Shown in pieces: positions 15,915 through 25,592 of a DNA stretch of 64,000 nucleotides. The notes beneath the pieces were generated by a model, which was not told where the DNA came from, did not search any database, and was given only the letters and a program-made list of their open reading frames with translations. The DNA comes from Puniceicoccaceae bacterium Marseille-Q1082. GTDB taxonomy: Bacteria > Verrucomicrobiota > Verrucomicrobiia > Opitutales > Intestinicryptomonadaceae. The position numbers and the translations under genes were made by a program. The DNA is taken from contig CAJGBI010000001.1 in assembly GCA_904424815.1 (NCBI GenBank), positions 1,016,508 to 1,080,507 on the forward strand, given 5' to 3'. Positions within the stretch are counted from its first letter, which is position 1. The number at the start of each line of letters is the position of its first letter.

Positions 15915-18077
15915 ATGAAAAAACTACTGGCATTCGGCGCGTGCGCCCTTTTCGGAACCTGCGCCGGCGCGGGCGAAAACGGGGCGTCGTGGATTTGGTA
16001 CCCGGGAGATTTCGAGAATTTTTTAAGCGCCCAATTCTCTTCAAAAATAACCTACAAGGGGGCGTTGTCGCCCGCCGACTGGAAAATTTCCGGGCACTAC
16101 CCCTGCGTATACTTTTTTAAAGACTACGACATAAAGGAGCCCGAAACCGTTAAAATCGCCTCGCAGGGAAAATTTGCAGCGTCAATAGACCGAAAAATAT
16201 TTTTCGCGGGAGAGCCGCCGGAGATAACTCTCCCCGCCGGCAGACACACCCTCAAAATAGCGGTGTTCAACTACGAAAAAATCCCCGCAATCCGGGTGGA
16301 GGGCCCGAGCGTAAAATCCGACAGGTCGTGGCGCGTAAAGACAGACAGGGCAAACGCCGAATTTGAAGAGGTCGAGAGGGCGCGGGGTCTCCCGATTACG
16401 CGCGCGGCGACCGACTACGGGTTTTGCCGCCCCGACAATCCGCCCGCGAAATTCGAGCTCCCGAGGAGGGAAATAAAGCCGGCAAAAACGGAAAAGTCGC
16501 CCGGGAAAATTTTTTCGGATTTCGGGGAAGAGACTTTCGGGTTTGTAAAGTTCAAGGGTTTGCGCGGCAAGGGAACCGTCGCTGTGTACTACGGGGAATC
16601 ACCGGAGGAGGCGAACTCCGACGAGCACTGCGAAGTGTTTGGGAAATACTCCTTCGACCTCGAAAAGCCGGCGGATGTCGCCCTGCCCGACGCCCAGGGG
16701 TTCCGGTATGCGCGCGCGGTGTTCAGCGGCGGGCTCGCGGCGGACGAAATGCTCATGGACTTCGAATACGCCGACATCGCAAAGCGCGGCAGCTTCAAGT
16801 CCTCGGACGGGCTGCTCAACAGGATTTGGGACGTCTCCTACCGCACGCTCTTTTTGACCGCGCGCGAATTTTTCGTCGACGGCGTAAAGCGCGACAGGTG
16901 GGTTTGGGCGGGAGACGCCGCGCAGAGCTACCTTATGAACTATTACAGCTTTTTCGACCTTCCCACGACGCGCCGCACGCTGTGGGCGAACAGGGGCAAG
17001 GAGCCGGACACCAAGCACGTCAACCGAATAATGGACTACTCCTTCTACTGGCTGAACTCCGTGCGCGAATACTACCTCTATACGGGGGACTCGACCTTCG
17101 TCAAAGACATATACCCCCGCATGAAAACGCTCGCCGACTTTTGCATTTCGCGCGCGGACGAAAACGGATTCGCCGTCGGGCGCAAAGACGACTGGGTGTT
17201 TCTCGACTGGGCGCCCATGCCGAAAAGCGGGATACTGTGCGCCGAGCAAATACTGTTCGCGCGCGCCCTCGACTCGCTCTCCGAGTGCGCGAAAATAGCG
17301 GGCGAAAGCGAAGACTGCGAAAAATTCGCCGCGATGTCGCGCGGGCTCAAGGAAAAAACCCTCAAACTCTTCTGGGACGACGCGCGCGGAACGCTGCGCC
17401 ACAGCTATGAAAACGGAAAATTTTCCGAAAAGACCACGCGCTACGCGGGAATGTTCGCCGTGTTATTCGGGTTTCTCGACGCGCAAAAGGCGGAGAAAAT
17501 CAGGGACAACATACTGCTAAACGGCTCCGTGCAAAAAATCACCACCCCTTACATGCGATTCTACGAGCTCGCCGCCCTCTGCGAAATCGGAAAACACGAC
17601 TACGTTTTGGACGAGATAAAGAGCTATTGGGGCGGAATGCTCAAAGAGGGGGCTACCTCCTTTTGGGAGGTCTACAATCCCGACGAGAAGGGCGCGCAGC
17701 ACACCGCAATGTACGGCAGGCCTTTCGGCCGCAGCTTCTGCCACTCGTGGGGGGCGAGCCCGCTGTTCCTGCTCGGAAGGTATTTTGCCGGCGTGAGGCC
17801 GACAAAGGCCGGATACTCCGAGTACGAGGCGGCGCCCGAGCTCTCCAAACTCGGCTGGTTCAAGGCGTCCGTTCCGACGCCCTTCGGGGAGATAAAAATT
17901 TCGATGGACAAAAATTCGGTCGAGATAAAATCCGACGGCGGAATCGGAACGCTCAGGCTCAAATCGGCGGCGGAACCGGTCTGCCCGGGGCTCAAATTCA
18001 AATCCGACGGCGGCGGAAAATACTCTGCGCGCATCGAGCCGAAAAAAACCTACCGCATACGGTACGAAAAAATCTGA
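15915..18077 (+). CDS. exported alpha-L-rhamnosidase-like protein (GH78)
   Basis: 720 residues. MKKLLAFGACALFGTCAGAGE is a signal peptide, so the enzyme acts in the periplasm or outside. The order is an N-terminal beta-sandwich (ASWIWYPGDFEN), a second beta domain (FGEETFGFVKFKGLRGKGTV), then the (alpha/alpha)6 catalytic barrel with EFFVDGVKRDRWVWAGDAAQS, where GH78 has its general acid, and SCHS.GASPLFLL-like end motifs (FCHSWGASPLFLLGRYFAGVRP). It would release terminal rhamnose from plant or mucosal glycans. The ATG at 15915 is chosen over an upstream TTG because the signal peptide starts there. Confidence 0.85.
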   Translation: MKKLLAFGACALFGTCAGAGENGASWIWYPGDFENFLSAQFSSKITYKGALSPADWKISGHYPCVYFFKDYDIKEPETVKIASQGKFAASIDRKIFFAGEPPEITLPAGRHTLKIAVFNYEKIPAIRVEGPSVKSDRSWRVKTDRANAEFEEVERARGLPITRAATDYGFCRPDNPPAKFELPRREIKPAKTEKSPGKIFSDFGEETFGFVKFKGLRGKGTVAVYYGESPEEANSDEHCEVFGKYSFDLEKPADVALPDAQGFRYARAVFSGGLAADEMLMDFEYADIAKRGSFKSSDGLLNRIWDVSYRTLFLTAREFFVDGVKRDRWVWAGDAAQSYLMNYYSFFDLPTTRRTLWANRGKEPDTKHVNRIMDYSFYWLNSVREYYLYTGDSTFVKDIYPRMKTLADFCISRADENGFAVGRKDDWVFLDWAPMPKSGILCAEQILFARALDSLSECAKIAGESEDCEKFAAMSRGLKEKTLKLFWDDARGTLRHSYENGKFSEKTTRYAGMFAVLFGFLDAQKAEKIRDNILLNGSVQKITTPYMRFYELAALCEIGKHDYVLDEIKSYWGGMLKEGATSFWEVYNPDEKGAQHTAMYGRPFGRSFCHSWGASPLFLLGRYFAGVRPTKAGYSEYEAAPELSKLGWFKASVPTPFGEIKISMDKNSVEIKSDGGIGTLRLKSAAEPVCPGLKFKSDGGGKYSARIEPKKTYRIRYEKI

Positions 18078-18153
18078 ACCAAAAGGCCGAATCCGCCGAA
18101 TTTCCACGCAAAATTTTTTGCGCGCCGCCTTCAAAGCGTTTCAATTAAAAAGC

Positions 18154-18657
18154 ATGAAAGTATTGGGAAAACAGAGAAACAGCAGAATGTGCTTTATCTG
18201 CGGCATGGAAAACCCGGTGGGTCTGAAATCGCAGTTCTACAACATGGAGGACGGAAGCGCGCTGACATTGTTCACCTACCTTCCGGCGCACCATAGCTTC
18301 CCGCAAAGGGTTCACGGGGGGCTCATCGCCACGATGCTCGACGAGCTCACCCTCAGGGGATACTGGGTTTTGGACGAAGCGATGCTCGGCGTCACGACGT
18401 CGATGAGCGTAAAATTCCGCAAGCCCGTTCCGTACGGCGTGGAGCTCGTCGGGAGGGGGATGGTGGCGCGCGAGACTTCGAGGTATTTTGTCACCCGCAC
18501 CGCGATTACCGACAGGGATGGCACGATACTCGCCGAGGCCGAATCAAACTACATAAAGCTGCCCGCCGAGAAAATCGCGGACGGCGCGAACTACCACGAC
18601 GAAATGCGCTATCTCATCGAAGACGGCGTGACGGAAATCGACGTCGAAAAATTTTAA
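18154..18657 (+). CDS. PaaI-type hotdog thioesterase
   Basis: 167 residues from the ATG at 18154. CFICGMENPVGL is the usual N-terminal signature of this hotdog subgroup and VHGGLIATMLDEL holds the catalytic region. SVKFRKPVPYGVELVGRG follows as the second strand pair. It probably hydrolyses an acyl-CoA. It lies between the GH78 gene and the ferredoxin gene in the same direction with gaps of about 50-75 bases. Confidence 0.85.
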   Translation: MKVLGKQRNSRMCFICGMENPVGLKSQFYNMEDGSALTLFTYLPAHHSFPQRVHGGLIATMLDELTLRGYWVLDEAMLGVTTSMSVKFRKPVPYGVELVGRGMVARETSRYFVTRTAITDRDGTILAEAESNYIKLPAEKIADGANYHDEMRYLIEDGVTEIDVEKF

Positions 18658-18711
18658 CCCCCTCCCTCCGCCCCCCGCAATTCGCAAAATTTTAATCTTC
18701 CTCACGCGCAA

Positions 18712-19521
18712 ATGGACAACCCACCGCTCTCCACACCACAGGCGAAAAAAATAACGGCGGCATATTTCAGCCCCACCGGAACGTCAAAACGGATCGCCCG
18801 GGCGATAGCCGACGCAATGGCCGCCGCGCTGAATATGGAAACCGCCGATTTCCCGCTCACCCTTCCCTCCGACCGCAAAAAGCCCCTTCCGGATTTCGGC
18901 GGGGGCGGCGCGCTCGTCCTCGCGCTTCCCGTGTACGCCGGAAGAGTCCCCGCCATTGCGGAGCCGATAATCAAAAAATTGTCCGGACGCGGGGCGCCCG
19001 TTGTCGCCGCCGCAGTATACGGAAATCGGGACTACGACGACGCCCTGCTCGAGATGTCCGACATTCTTTCGGCGCGCGGCTTTCAGGTAGCTGCGGCGGG
19101 GGCGTTCATAGGCGAACACTCGCTTTCAAAAAAAGTGGGGGGCGGGCGCCCGGATGCCGGCGACTTGAAAGCCGCGGAAAATTTCGGGAAGGCCGCCGCC
19201 GAAAAGATTGCCAACAACTCCTTTGGAAATTTTGAAATAAAGGGAAAGAGGCCGTACCGAGAAAGGCCCGCCGCCGCCCCGTGCGCGCCCAAAACCGATG
19301 AAAACTGCGCTGAGTGCATGATATGCGCGCAAAACTGCCCCGCAGGGGTAATCTCATTTGAAAATCCCCGCGAAATTTCCGAAGGATGCCTGCGCTGCTG
19401 CGCGTGCGTAAAAGGCTGCCCGTCGGGCTCCAAGTTTTTTGACGACGAGATCTACGCGAAGTTCAAGGCTTTTCTGGAAGCCAATTGTACCGCGAGAAAA
19501 GAGCCGGAACTCTTCTATTGA
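18712..19521 (+). CDS. EFR1 family ferredoxin (flavodoxin-like plus 2[4Fe-4S])
   Basis: 269 residues. The N-terminal half is flavodoxin-like (AAYFSPTGTSKRIARAIA is the phosphate loop; VLALPVYAGRVP follows). The C-terminal half has two cluster motifs, CAECMICAQNCP and CLRCCACVKGCP. Such proteins carry electrons in strict anaerobes. A flavin plus two Fe-S clusters would allow internal electron transfer. No partner oxidoreductase gene is nearby. Confidence 0.9.
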   Translation: MDNPPLSTPQAKKITAAYFSPTGTSKRIARAIADAMAAALNMETADFPLTLPSDRKKPLPDFGGGGALVLALPVYAGRVPAIAEPIIKKLSGRGAPVVAAAVYGNRDYDDALLEMSDILSARGFQVAAAGAFIGEHSLSKKVGGGRPDAGDLKAAENFGKAAAEKIANNSFGNFEIKGKRPYRERPAAAPCAPKTDENCAECMICAQNCPAGVISFENPREISEGCLRCCACVKGCPSGSKFFDDEIYAKFKAFLEANCTARKEPELFY

Positions 19522-19591
19522 AATTTTCCGCGCCCGACGTTTTTCCGCCCTAAAAACAGTTTTCCGGGGACGGGGTCGGCGGAAAATTTTT
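19521..19591 (+). terminator. possible long-loop terminator after the ferredoxin gene
   Basis: Arms AAATTTTCCGC (19521-19531) and GCGGAAAATTT (19579-19589) pair perfectly, followed by TT. The loop is 47 bases, which is long, so the call is tentative. A second, GC-only hairpin GGCGCGC-TCA-GCGCGCC lies near 19657-19673. Confidence 0.4.
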
Positions 19592-19720
19592 GCATGGCGG
19601 ATTGGTAAAAAAAGCCGCGCCGCGCGGACGAAAATCGCTTTGCCCCGCCAGTTTCAGGCGCGCTCAGCGCGCCCGCCGTACCCCGCGCAAATGGAACCGC
19701 GCGCCGCATGCCGCAAGATT

Positions 19721-20515
19721 TTAAATAAGCCCGTAGCCGAGGCGGGCGGATATAATGTCGGCATACGCGCGAACTTTCGCGCCGATTTCGCCGAACCTGC
19801 CCTCGCCTATGCGCTCGCGCGGGCCCGTTATCCATATGGCGGCGATGGGATAGCCGTGGGCGTCAAAAACCGGCGCGCCGACGCAGTTGACGCCCTCGAT
19901 TTCCTCGCCGTTGTCGACCGAATATCCGCTGGCCCTCACCCTTTCGAGCTCCGCGGAAAGGGTCTTTTTGTCGAGAATGGTCTTTGAGTTGAATTTTTTG
20001 AACTTCATCGAAGCCATGCGCCTTTCGAGTTCGTCTTTCGGCAGGTAGGCGAGCATCGCCTTGCCCGGGGCGGAGGCGTTGAAACATATCCGCATTCCGA
20101 CCTCTCCGAGAAATTTGAACGGGTGCCTGCCGGGCGCCTGTTCGAGCAAAACGCAATCCTCCTCAAGCATGGTTCCGAGCATCGCGGTTTCGGCGAGCTC
20201 GTCGCGCATTTTCCTGATAACGTCCATGCTGCGCTCCACGATGTTGGACTCCCCGAAGGCGGCGTACCCGAGAGCCGCGAGCTTGCGGGACATTCTGATT
20301 TTGCGCTGGTCCTTGTTTTTCACGACATAGCCGCAATCCTCGAGCGTGCAGATGATGCGGAATATGCTGTTTTTTGAATAGCCCGTAATTCGCGATATTT
20401 CGGACAGGGAAATTCCGTCTGTATTTTTGGCCAGAACTTCAAAAACTTCGAGGCCTCTCTTCAGATTGGGGATGTGATAGCGCTGGTGGGGCGCGGCCGC
20501 TTCGGTATGTTGCAT
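19721..20515 (-). CDS. IclR family transcriptional regulator
   Basis: 264 residues. The N-terminal winged helix-turn-helix is visible in LEVFEVLAKNTDGISLSEISRITGYSKNSIFRI (residues 20-52, in pieces). The C-terminal GAF-like effector domain has GEVGMRICFNASAPGKAMLAYLP and GYSVDNGEEIEGVNCVGAPVFD. Most IclR members repress sugar or aromatic catabolism genes until a metabolite binds. It lies next to the dhaK operon but has its own transcript, because a terminator separates them. Sequence resembling the paired operator sites upstream of dhaK (TTTGAAATG) overlaps its own start codon, which may mean self-control. Confidence 0.9.
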   Translation of the reverse strand: MQHTEAAAPHQRYHIPNLKRGLEVFEVLAKNTDGISLSEISRITGYSKNSIFRIICTLEDCGYVVKNKDQRKIRMSRKLAALGYAAFGESNIVERSMDVIRKMRDELAETAMLGTMLEEDCVLLEQAPGRHPFKFLGEVGMRICFNASAPGKAMLAYLPKDELERRMASMKFKKFNSKTILDKKTLSAELERVRASGYSVDNGEEIEGVNCVGAPVFDAHGYPIAAIWITGPRERIGEGRFGEIGAKVRAYADIISARLGYGLI

Positions 20516-20587
20516 TTCAAAAAAATGTGATTGAATTTGTTATATATATTAAACTGATAAAACCAAACGCCTCCGGCAGGCGTCAAC

Positions 20588-20613
20588 AAAAAAACCGCGG
20601 CGCAATGCCGCGG
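20588..20613 (-). terminator. terminator of the dhaK operon
   Basis: CCGCGGC-GCAAT-GCCGCGG (20595-20613) with perfect 7-bp arms, followed on the minus strand by seven T. It lies 31 bases past the stop of the lipoprotein gene. Confidence 0.9.
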
Positions 20614-20644
20614 TCGCAAAGCCGAAAATTTCAGCAAACGGGGC

Positions 20645-21364
20645 TCAGAACCCCACGGAAGGATTCGTATACCTGTTGTTGTCGTTGGAGTGGTACGCGC
20701 CGTACTCCGTGACGACCGCGCCCTCGGGGCCGGCTATCTGGTAGTGCCTGGCGCCGATTCTTCCCATCCAGACGATATTGCCCTTCTTGGCGTCGGCGAC
20801 GGAAACCTTGTTTACAGTCACGTATTTCTTCTGGCTCTCGGGAACCTTGACGTCGGGATATTTGGAGGCGTCTTCGCCGCTCTCGCCAAAGCAATAGGAA
20901 GTTCCCGCGCGCGCGTGCCAGCACTCGTTTTTCGCGGGCAGGCCGTTGCCCGCAACGTGCCAGTGTTCGATGAGCATCTGGTTGGGCAGCAGCAGGATTT
21001 CGTGGCCGAAAACGCCGTGCTCGTTTTCCTGCGCCCAGAATATTCCGCCCATTCCGACCGCGGGGAAATCGCCGAGCGCGAAATCGGAGACCCACATGTT
21101 GTCGCGCAGATTTTCGCTTATCGGGTACCCGAGGTTTTTCATCATGTCGATATAGGCCTGTTTTGCGGCCTCCTGGTCGAACTTTCCGTCCTTATAGAAC
21201 ATTTCTTTTGTGAGTTTCATATCTTTTTCGTTTTTAGCAAATGCCGAAGGGGCGTTCGGGCAGCTCTCCGAGGAGCCGCCGGAAGCGCACGCGCCGAGCG
21301 TCAGGGCGGCAAGAACCGCGCTAAGCGGCGCCGCGAGTTTTAATGTCAGGCTGTTTTTTTTCAT
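20645..21364 (-). CDS. lipoprotein with cupin-like domain
   Basis: 239 residues. MKKNSLTLKLAAPLSAVLAALTLGAC is a lipoprotein signal with lipobox LGAC, so the mature protein is anchored to a membrane. The core (ILLLPNQMLIEHWHVAGN, then CWHARAGTSYCFGE) looks like the His-containing strands of a cupin. It faintly recalls D-lyxose-type sugar isomerases, but I cannot assign a reaction. It is the last gene of the dhaK operon, 5 bases after the haem/SUMF1 fusion gene, so a role on the same exported substrate is likely. Confidence 0.65.
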   Translation of the reverse strand: MKKNSLTLKLAAPLSAVLAALTLGACASGGSSESCPNAPSAFAKNEKDMKLTKEMFYKDGKFDQEAAKQAYIDMMKNLGYPISENLRDNMWVSDFALGDFPAVGMGGIFWAQENEHGVFGHEILLLPNQMLIEHWHVAGNGLPAKNECWHARAGTSYCFGESGEDASKYPDVKVPESQKKYVTVNKVSVADAKKGNIVWMGRIGARHYQIAGPEGAVVTEYGAYHSNDNNRYTNPSVGF

Positions 21365-21369
21365 AATTT

Positions 21370-24300
21370 CTATTTGTCCGCCACTTTGAATTCAAGCGGC
21401 AATGGTTTTGTGTTTTTGGGTTTGTATTCCGGAAGGGGCTCCGCCTTTTTGAAGAGCTTTGCGGCCTTTTCGGCGTCGTTTACGACAACGCGGAAGCCGA
21501 CGTTGTAGACTTTCTGCCACGGGCGGTAGTCGCGCCGCAGGCTTACGCGCGCCCACTTCATCCTGTCGCGCCACGAACCGCCGCGGACGACCTTGCGGTC
21601 GGGAACTGACTCGCCGCCGAGGGTCTTGGTGTAGTCGTCGAGCGTCCACTCCGCGACATTGCCCTGCATGTCGTAAAGGCCGAAAGCGTTCGGCGCGTAC
21701 AAGCCGCTCTGCACGGCAAGCAGGTTGCCGTCGTCCACATGCCTGTCCGCGGGCATATTGTCGATGAACTTGTCGGGGCGGATGCGCGGCTGCGGGTCTA
21801 TGCCGCTAACCGCGAATTTGCGCGCGCTGAAATCCATGAGGTTTTCAAAGTTTCCGAAGTCGTCGCCGAGCTTTCCGAACCAGAAGTCGCCGGCGCTGCC
21901 GGATCTCGCGGCCCACTCCCACTGCTTTTCGGTCGGCAGCGAAACCTCTATCCCAGCCTTTTCGGAGAGCCACTTGCAGAAATCGCGGGCGTCGTTCCAC
22001 GACACGCGCACCACGCTCTGCTCCGGCAGGTTGGAGGGATAGCCCGGGTTGACATGGTCTTTCCAAAGCCTGTCCTGATAGCCGGAGTCGTGCGATTTGT
22101 CAAAGAGCGCGTACTGGGCGTTGGAAACTTCAAACTGCCCCATGTAGAAAGGCTTTTCGACCTTTTCGAGCTTCGCGGGGCCCTCGTCGTAGAACCCGTC
22201 GTTGGAGCCCATTACAAACGCTCCCGCGGGGACGAGCGCAAGCCTCATGCCTACCCCGCCGCCGAGATCTACGGAGATTTCCTTCGGCAATCCTGCGCCG
22301 GCGATTTTCTTAGCCGCCTCGCGGCTGTCGAACGGGAAACCGTCCGCCTTGGGCGCGGGACCGGAGTGTTTCGGCTCCGCGGCGGGGGCGGCAAATTCGC
22401 GGACTCCGCCGTCGTAATTTATCACGTTGGGGTCGTCGTGGCGGTTGGCGTACTTGGAGAGGAAGAACTTTCTGCGTTCGTAGCCGTCGTACTTGACCTC
22501 GGGATAGATCTCCTTCCAAGTGCCCACGCACGGGACGTTCAAATCCATCCACGTTATGAGAATTTTCATCGACTGCGGGTCGAGCTTCACGCCCTTGTGC
22601 CCCTTTTTGAGCATTTGCATAAGCTCGCTCGTGTCTGCGTGGAATTCCAGAGGAGAAAGAAGGCGCTGGTTGCTCTCGGGGCCCGAGCGGCGGACGTACT
22701 TGGAAAGGTTCAAATACGATTCAGGGAAGTGCTTCCAGATCTTCGGGTTTTCGCGCGAGAAGTTCGGGATATCCTTGTTGGACTTCGGGTTGTGGCATCC
22801 CGCGCAGTATTGGTCGAGAACGGGCTGGACGTCGCGCACAAAAGAATATCCGCGGACGGGGGCGACGAACTGTTTTATCTCCGACGGGCGCTTGCGCGCC
22901 GCCATTGCGGGCGCGGTGGAGGGCGTCATGCCCTGCCCCTCGTGGCAGCCCACGCAGCTTTGGGTTTCGCCGGGCATGACCGTAAACCAGCTGCGCATAA
23001 GCGCCAGAGCCTTGCCCTCGGCGTCGAGCGGCTGTATGGCTATCGGCCTGTTTGCAGGCACCTTGAACATCGCCGAGCCGTCGGGCTCCACGGGAACCGT
23101 GCCGTGTATGCGCTTTACGTCCCAAGAGGCCTCGTTTCCTATGATGTCGTGGCTGCCTATGTCGCGGTAGCAATAAAAGTATTCGAAAATGCGCAAAGCC
23201 TTGACCGTCCCGCGCGGAACGCCCTTCAATCCGGGGCCCTGGTAAATGTCGTTGAGGAATACGTAGCCGTAGTCGAGGTCGCGGTCGGTCTTGTCCATTA
23301 TGGCGGGCGGCAGCTTGCGCGGCTCGACCGGAACGGGCTCGAAGAGGTATCCGCGGTTGATGTCCGTCTGCATGAGAGTCATGTTGTCGAATGCGTCGAC
23401 AAGGTATATCCCCTGCGGCCTGTCGCCGTGGTCGAATACGGAGGCGACAACATATTTTTCGGAGAGCGGATACGGGTGTATGAGGTGCGGATATTTTCCG
23501 TCCACGAGCCTGTCCTTTATCTCCGCCTTGTACTCCCTACCGTAGGACGGGAATTTGTGAACCCTGCCCCCGTCCTCTATGGTGCCCTTCGAGACGTCGA
23601 AGAGGTGCAGTTCGCCCTTGCGCGCAGTGCCGTGGTGCCCTGACACTATGCCGACAAACTTATTGGGGTCCCCCGGGATCTGGCGGCAATAGAAGAGCGA
23701 GTTGGGCCAGTAGCTCGTCGAGCCGTAGAACGACGACTGCGCCGTGCCGTCGGGGTTCATGTGCATTAAGATTCGGGAAAAGTAGTGAGAATTGTCGGTG
23801 TATTCCCAGCGGGTGTAGAGAACGCGGCCGTTTTCGAGCATCGTGGGCGTCCAGTCGGCGTCCTGCTCGAAAGTCAGCTGCCGTATGGACTCGTCCACCT
23901 CCTTCTCGGAGCCGGCGTTCGGATCCATGGAATAGAGGTTCGCGACCCAGTCTGTGCCGGTCACGCAGGGAACCCCGACGTGGGTTGCAGTCGAGCAGAA
24001 AATTATCCTGCCGTCGGGCGTGTATGCGCCGTCGAAAACGTCGATATCGTCGTGTATGCGCGGCGAGACGGGGCGCGACTTTCCGGTTTGCACGTCGAAT
24101 TCGTCGAGCTGCCAACGAACCTTGTTGTCCACGGTTGAGTAGAGGATTTTAGAACCGTCGTACGACACGTCTATGTCGGCAATCGCGCTGTTCGGGGCGA
24201 GAACTTTTTTGGCGGTTTCGGAAGACGTTATGTCGTCGGCAATCCATAGCTCGTCCTTGAAATTGTGGGAATCCGCCCTTCCCTTATGGAACCCCGCGTT

Positions 24301-25566
24301 GGTAAGGACGCTGTTGCCCTGCCAGTTTTGCGGAAGCCCCATGCCGCGCGTGCCCCACGGGCGGAATATGAACGCCCACTTGGGATGCTTTTTCAAGAGC
24401 GGATTGGCCAAGAGCGATTTCGCCGCGAATTTTCTGAACTCTTCCGCGCTCTCCTTCGCCTTGGCGTCCCCCCTGCGGAGGCCGCTTTTTATTTCGGGAA
24501 TCTTTTTCTCCCACTCTGCGAGGGCGGCGAAATCCCCGCCGTATTCGGGGAAGGATTTTTTCATGTCCTCCATGGCGGCGCGGACGTTGGCGACGTCGTA
24601 GCCGAGGGCGTTCTCGACCGCGCGGGTGGTTATCATGTCCTCCAACAGCGCGATGCGCTCCGCGTCGGCGGACGGGTCTTTCATCAGCTTTTCGAGGCGC
24701 TTTTCAAACTTTCCCGCCGAAAAAAGGGAGCGTTCGAGAGCCATCGAAAGGGCGCCGGCGATAATATCGCGGTTGTCGCGCGCGGCTATAAGCGACGGAA
24801 TGAGCTGCCTGTTGGCGCCCGCCCTGAAAACCGCGTCGGCGACTTCCGGAAAATCGGCGGATATTTTGCGGGATATGTCCACCGCCGGATCGTCGCAAAA
24901 CGACATGTAGAGCAGCACGGGAACTTTTTGTTCGTTCACGGAAAATTTCAGCGCGAATTTGTTTTCGCCCTTTTTGAGGTCAACGTCCAAAACCTTGAAA
25001 TCGGTCGTCCTGCTTTCCCCGTTGAACGGGGTCACATTCGGGCGGTCGAAATAGCCCTTGCCCGAAGACTTGTCGTAGGCGTTGAGAACCGCGGCGGGCT
25101 TGGAGTTTATAAATAGCTCGCACTTCGCGCCGCTTGAAATAGTAAGGGGAATTTTCGCGTCCTTTGCGGCGTCCACGGTGAAATAGACGTAAAACACGCA
25201 CCTCGAAAAATAGCGCGGATTGCAGAATTGCAAATCGACGCTCCTGCCGAATTGGAAGTCAAGCTTCTTCCAGACGTATTCGCCGTCAAAGGCGGTTTTG
25301 AGGTTGACGGGATTCGCGACGGGGTCGGCGGCCTTTATCTCCGACTTGTTCCATTCCGGAAAGGCGAAAGATGCGTAAACGTCGGACACCTTGAAGTCCT
25401 CCGCGAACTTCGCGTCGGCGGCGGCCTTCCACTCGCGGTACTTCGCGCCGCTCTTTGCGGCGGAATCAGAGAACGAAGAGCCCTTGACGTAGAGCGAGTC
25501 GGCGCCGGAAGCGGCAACCGCGGCGGCGGCCATCAAAGCCGCCATGTGCGCTAAGAATTTTTTCAT
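21370..25566 (-). CDS. exported fusion protein: hydrazine-synthase-alpha-like region, two c-haem sites, SUMF1-like domain
   Basis: 1398 residues with a signal peptide (MKKFLAHMAALMAAAAVAASG). After about 420 residues of unclear N-terminal sequence comes a beta-propeller-like region resembling the middle domain of hydrazine synthase alpha (DVSYDGSKILYSTVDN, FDGAYTPDGRIIFCST, YTRWEYTDNSHYFSR). Two CxxCH sites follow, CVGCHEGQG and CAGCHNPKS, so it should bind two c-type haems. The last 280 residues are SUMF1/formylglycine-generating-enzyme-like (LVPAGAFVMGS, LPTEKQWEWAARSG, GNVAEWTLDDY, VVRGGSW). The Cys residues that true formylglycine-generating enzymes use after RGGS are absent (RGGSWRDR), so it is not a sulfatase activator by that chemistry. 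Related fusions occur in Planctomycetes and Verrucomicrobia and are not well understood. It lies in the dhaK operon. Confidence 0.8.
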   Translation of the reverse strand: MKKFLAHMAALMAAAAVAASGADSLYVKGSSFSDSAAKSGAKYREWKAAADAKFAEDFKVSDVYASFAFPEWNKSEIKAADPVANPVNLKTAFDGEYVWKKLDFQFGRSVDLQFCNPRYFSRCVFYVYFTVDAAKDAKIPLTISSGAKCELFINSKPAAVLNAYDKSSGKGYFDRPNVTPFNGESRTTDFKVLDVDLKKGENKFALKFSVNEQKVPVLLYMSFCDDPAVDISRKISADFPEVADAVFRAGANRQLIPSLIAARDNRDIIAGALSMALERSLFSAGKFEKRLEKLMKDPSADAERIALLEDMITTRAVENALGYDVANVRAAMEDMKKSFPEYGGDFAALAEWEKKIPEIKSGLRRGDAKAKESAEEFRKFAAKSLLANPLLKKHPKWAFIFRPWGTRGMGLPQNWQGNSVLTNAGFHKGRADSHNFKDELWIADDITSSETAKKVLAPNSAIADIDVSYDGSKILYSTVDNKVRWQLDEFDVQTGKSRPVSPRIHDDIDVFDGAYTPDGRIIFCSTATHVGVPCVTGTDWVANLYSMDPNAGSEKEVDESIRQLTFEQDADWTPTMLENGRVLYTRWEYTDNSHYFSRILMHMNPDGTAQSSFYGSTSYWPNSLFYCRQIPGDPNKFVGIVSGHHGTARKGELHLFDVSKGTIEDGGRVHKFPSYGREYKAEIKDRLVDGKYPHLIHPYPLSEKYVVASVFDHGDRPQGIYLVDAFDNMTLMQTDINRGYLFEPVPVEPRKLPPAIMDKTDRDLDYGYVFLNDIYQGPGLKGVPRGTVKALRIFEYFYCYRDIGSHDIIGNEASWDVKRIHGTVPVEPDGSAMFKVPANRPIAIQPLDAEGKALALMRSWFTVMPGETQSCVGCHEGQGMTPSTAPAMAARKRPSEIKQFVAPVRGYSFVRDVQPVLDQYCAGCHNPKSNKDIPNFSRENPKIWKHFPESYLNLSKYVRRSGPESNQRLLSPLEFHADTSELMQMLKKGHKGVKLDPQSMKILITWMDLNVPCVGTWKEIYPEVKYDGYERRKFFLSKYANRHDDPNVINYDGGVREFAAPAAEPKHSGPAPKADGFPFDSREAAKKIAGAGLPKEISVDLGGGVGMRLALVPAGAFVMGSNDGFYDEGPAKLEKVEKPFYMGQFEVSNAQYALFDKSHDSGYQDRLWKDHVNPGYPSNLPEQSVVRVSWNDARDFCKWLSEKAGIEVSLPTEKQWEWAARSGSAGDFWFGKLGDDFGNFENLMDFSARKFAVSGIDPQPRIRPDKFIDNMPADRHVDDGNLLAVQSGLYAPNAFGLYDMQGNVAEWTLDDYTKTLGGESVPDRKVVRGGSWRDRMKWARVSLRRDYRPWQKVYNVGFRVVVNDAEKAAKLFKKAEPLPEYKPKNTKPLPLEFKVADK

Positions 25567-25592
25567 ATTTTTCCCTCCTTCGCTTCCTCCGG

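Noticed and set aside
21739-23643. Plus-strand open frame of 634 codons
   Set aside because: It is antisense to the haem/SUMF1 fusion gene; its Arg/Val/Ala-rich composition is a by-product of GC-rich codon use.
24265-25116. Plus-strand open frame of 283 codons
   Set aside because: It is antisense to the fusion protein gene and has no recognisable features.
21370-25566. Formylglycine-generating enzyme activity for the SUMF1-like domain
   Set aside because: The Cys pair that copper-dependent formylglycine-generating enzymes need is not in the RGGSW segment, and no sulfatase gene is in the window.
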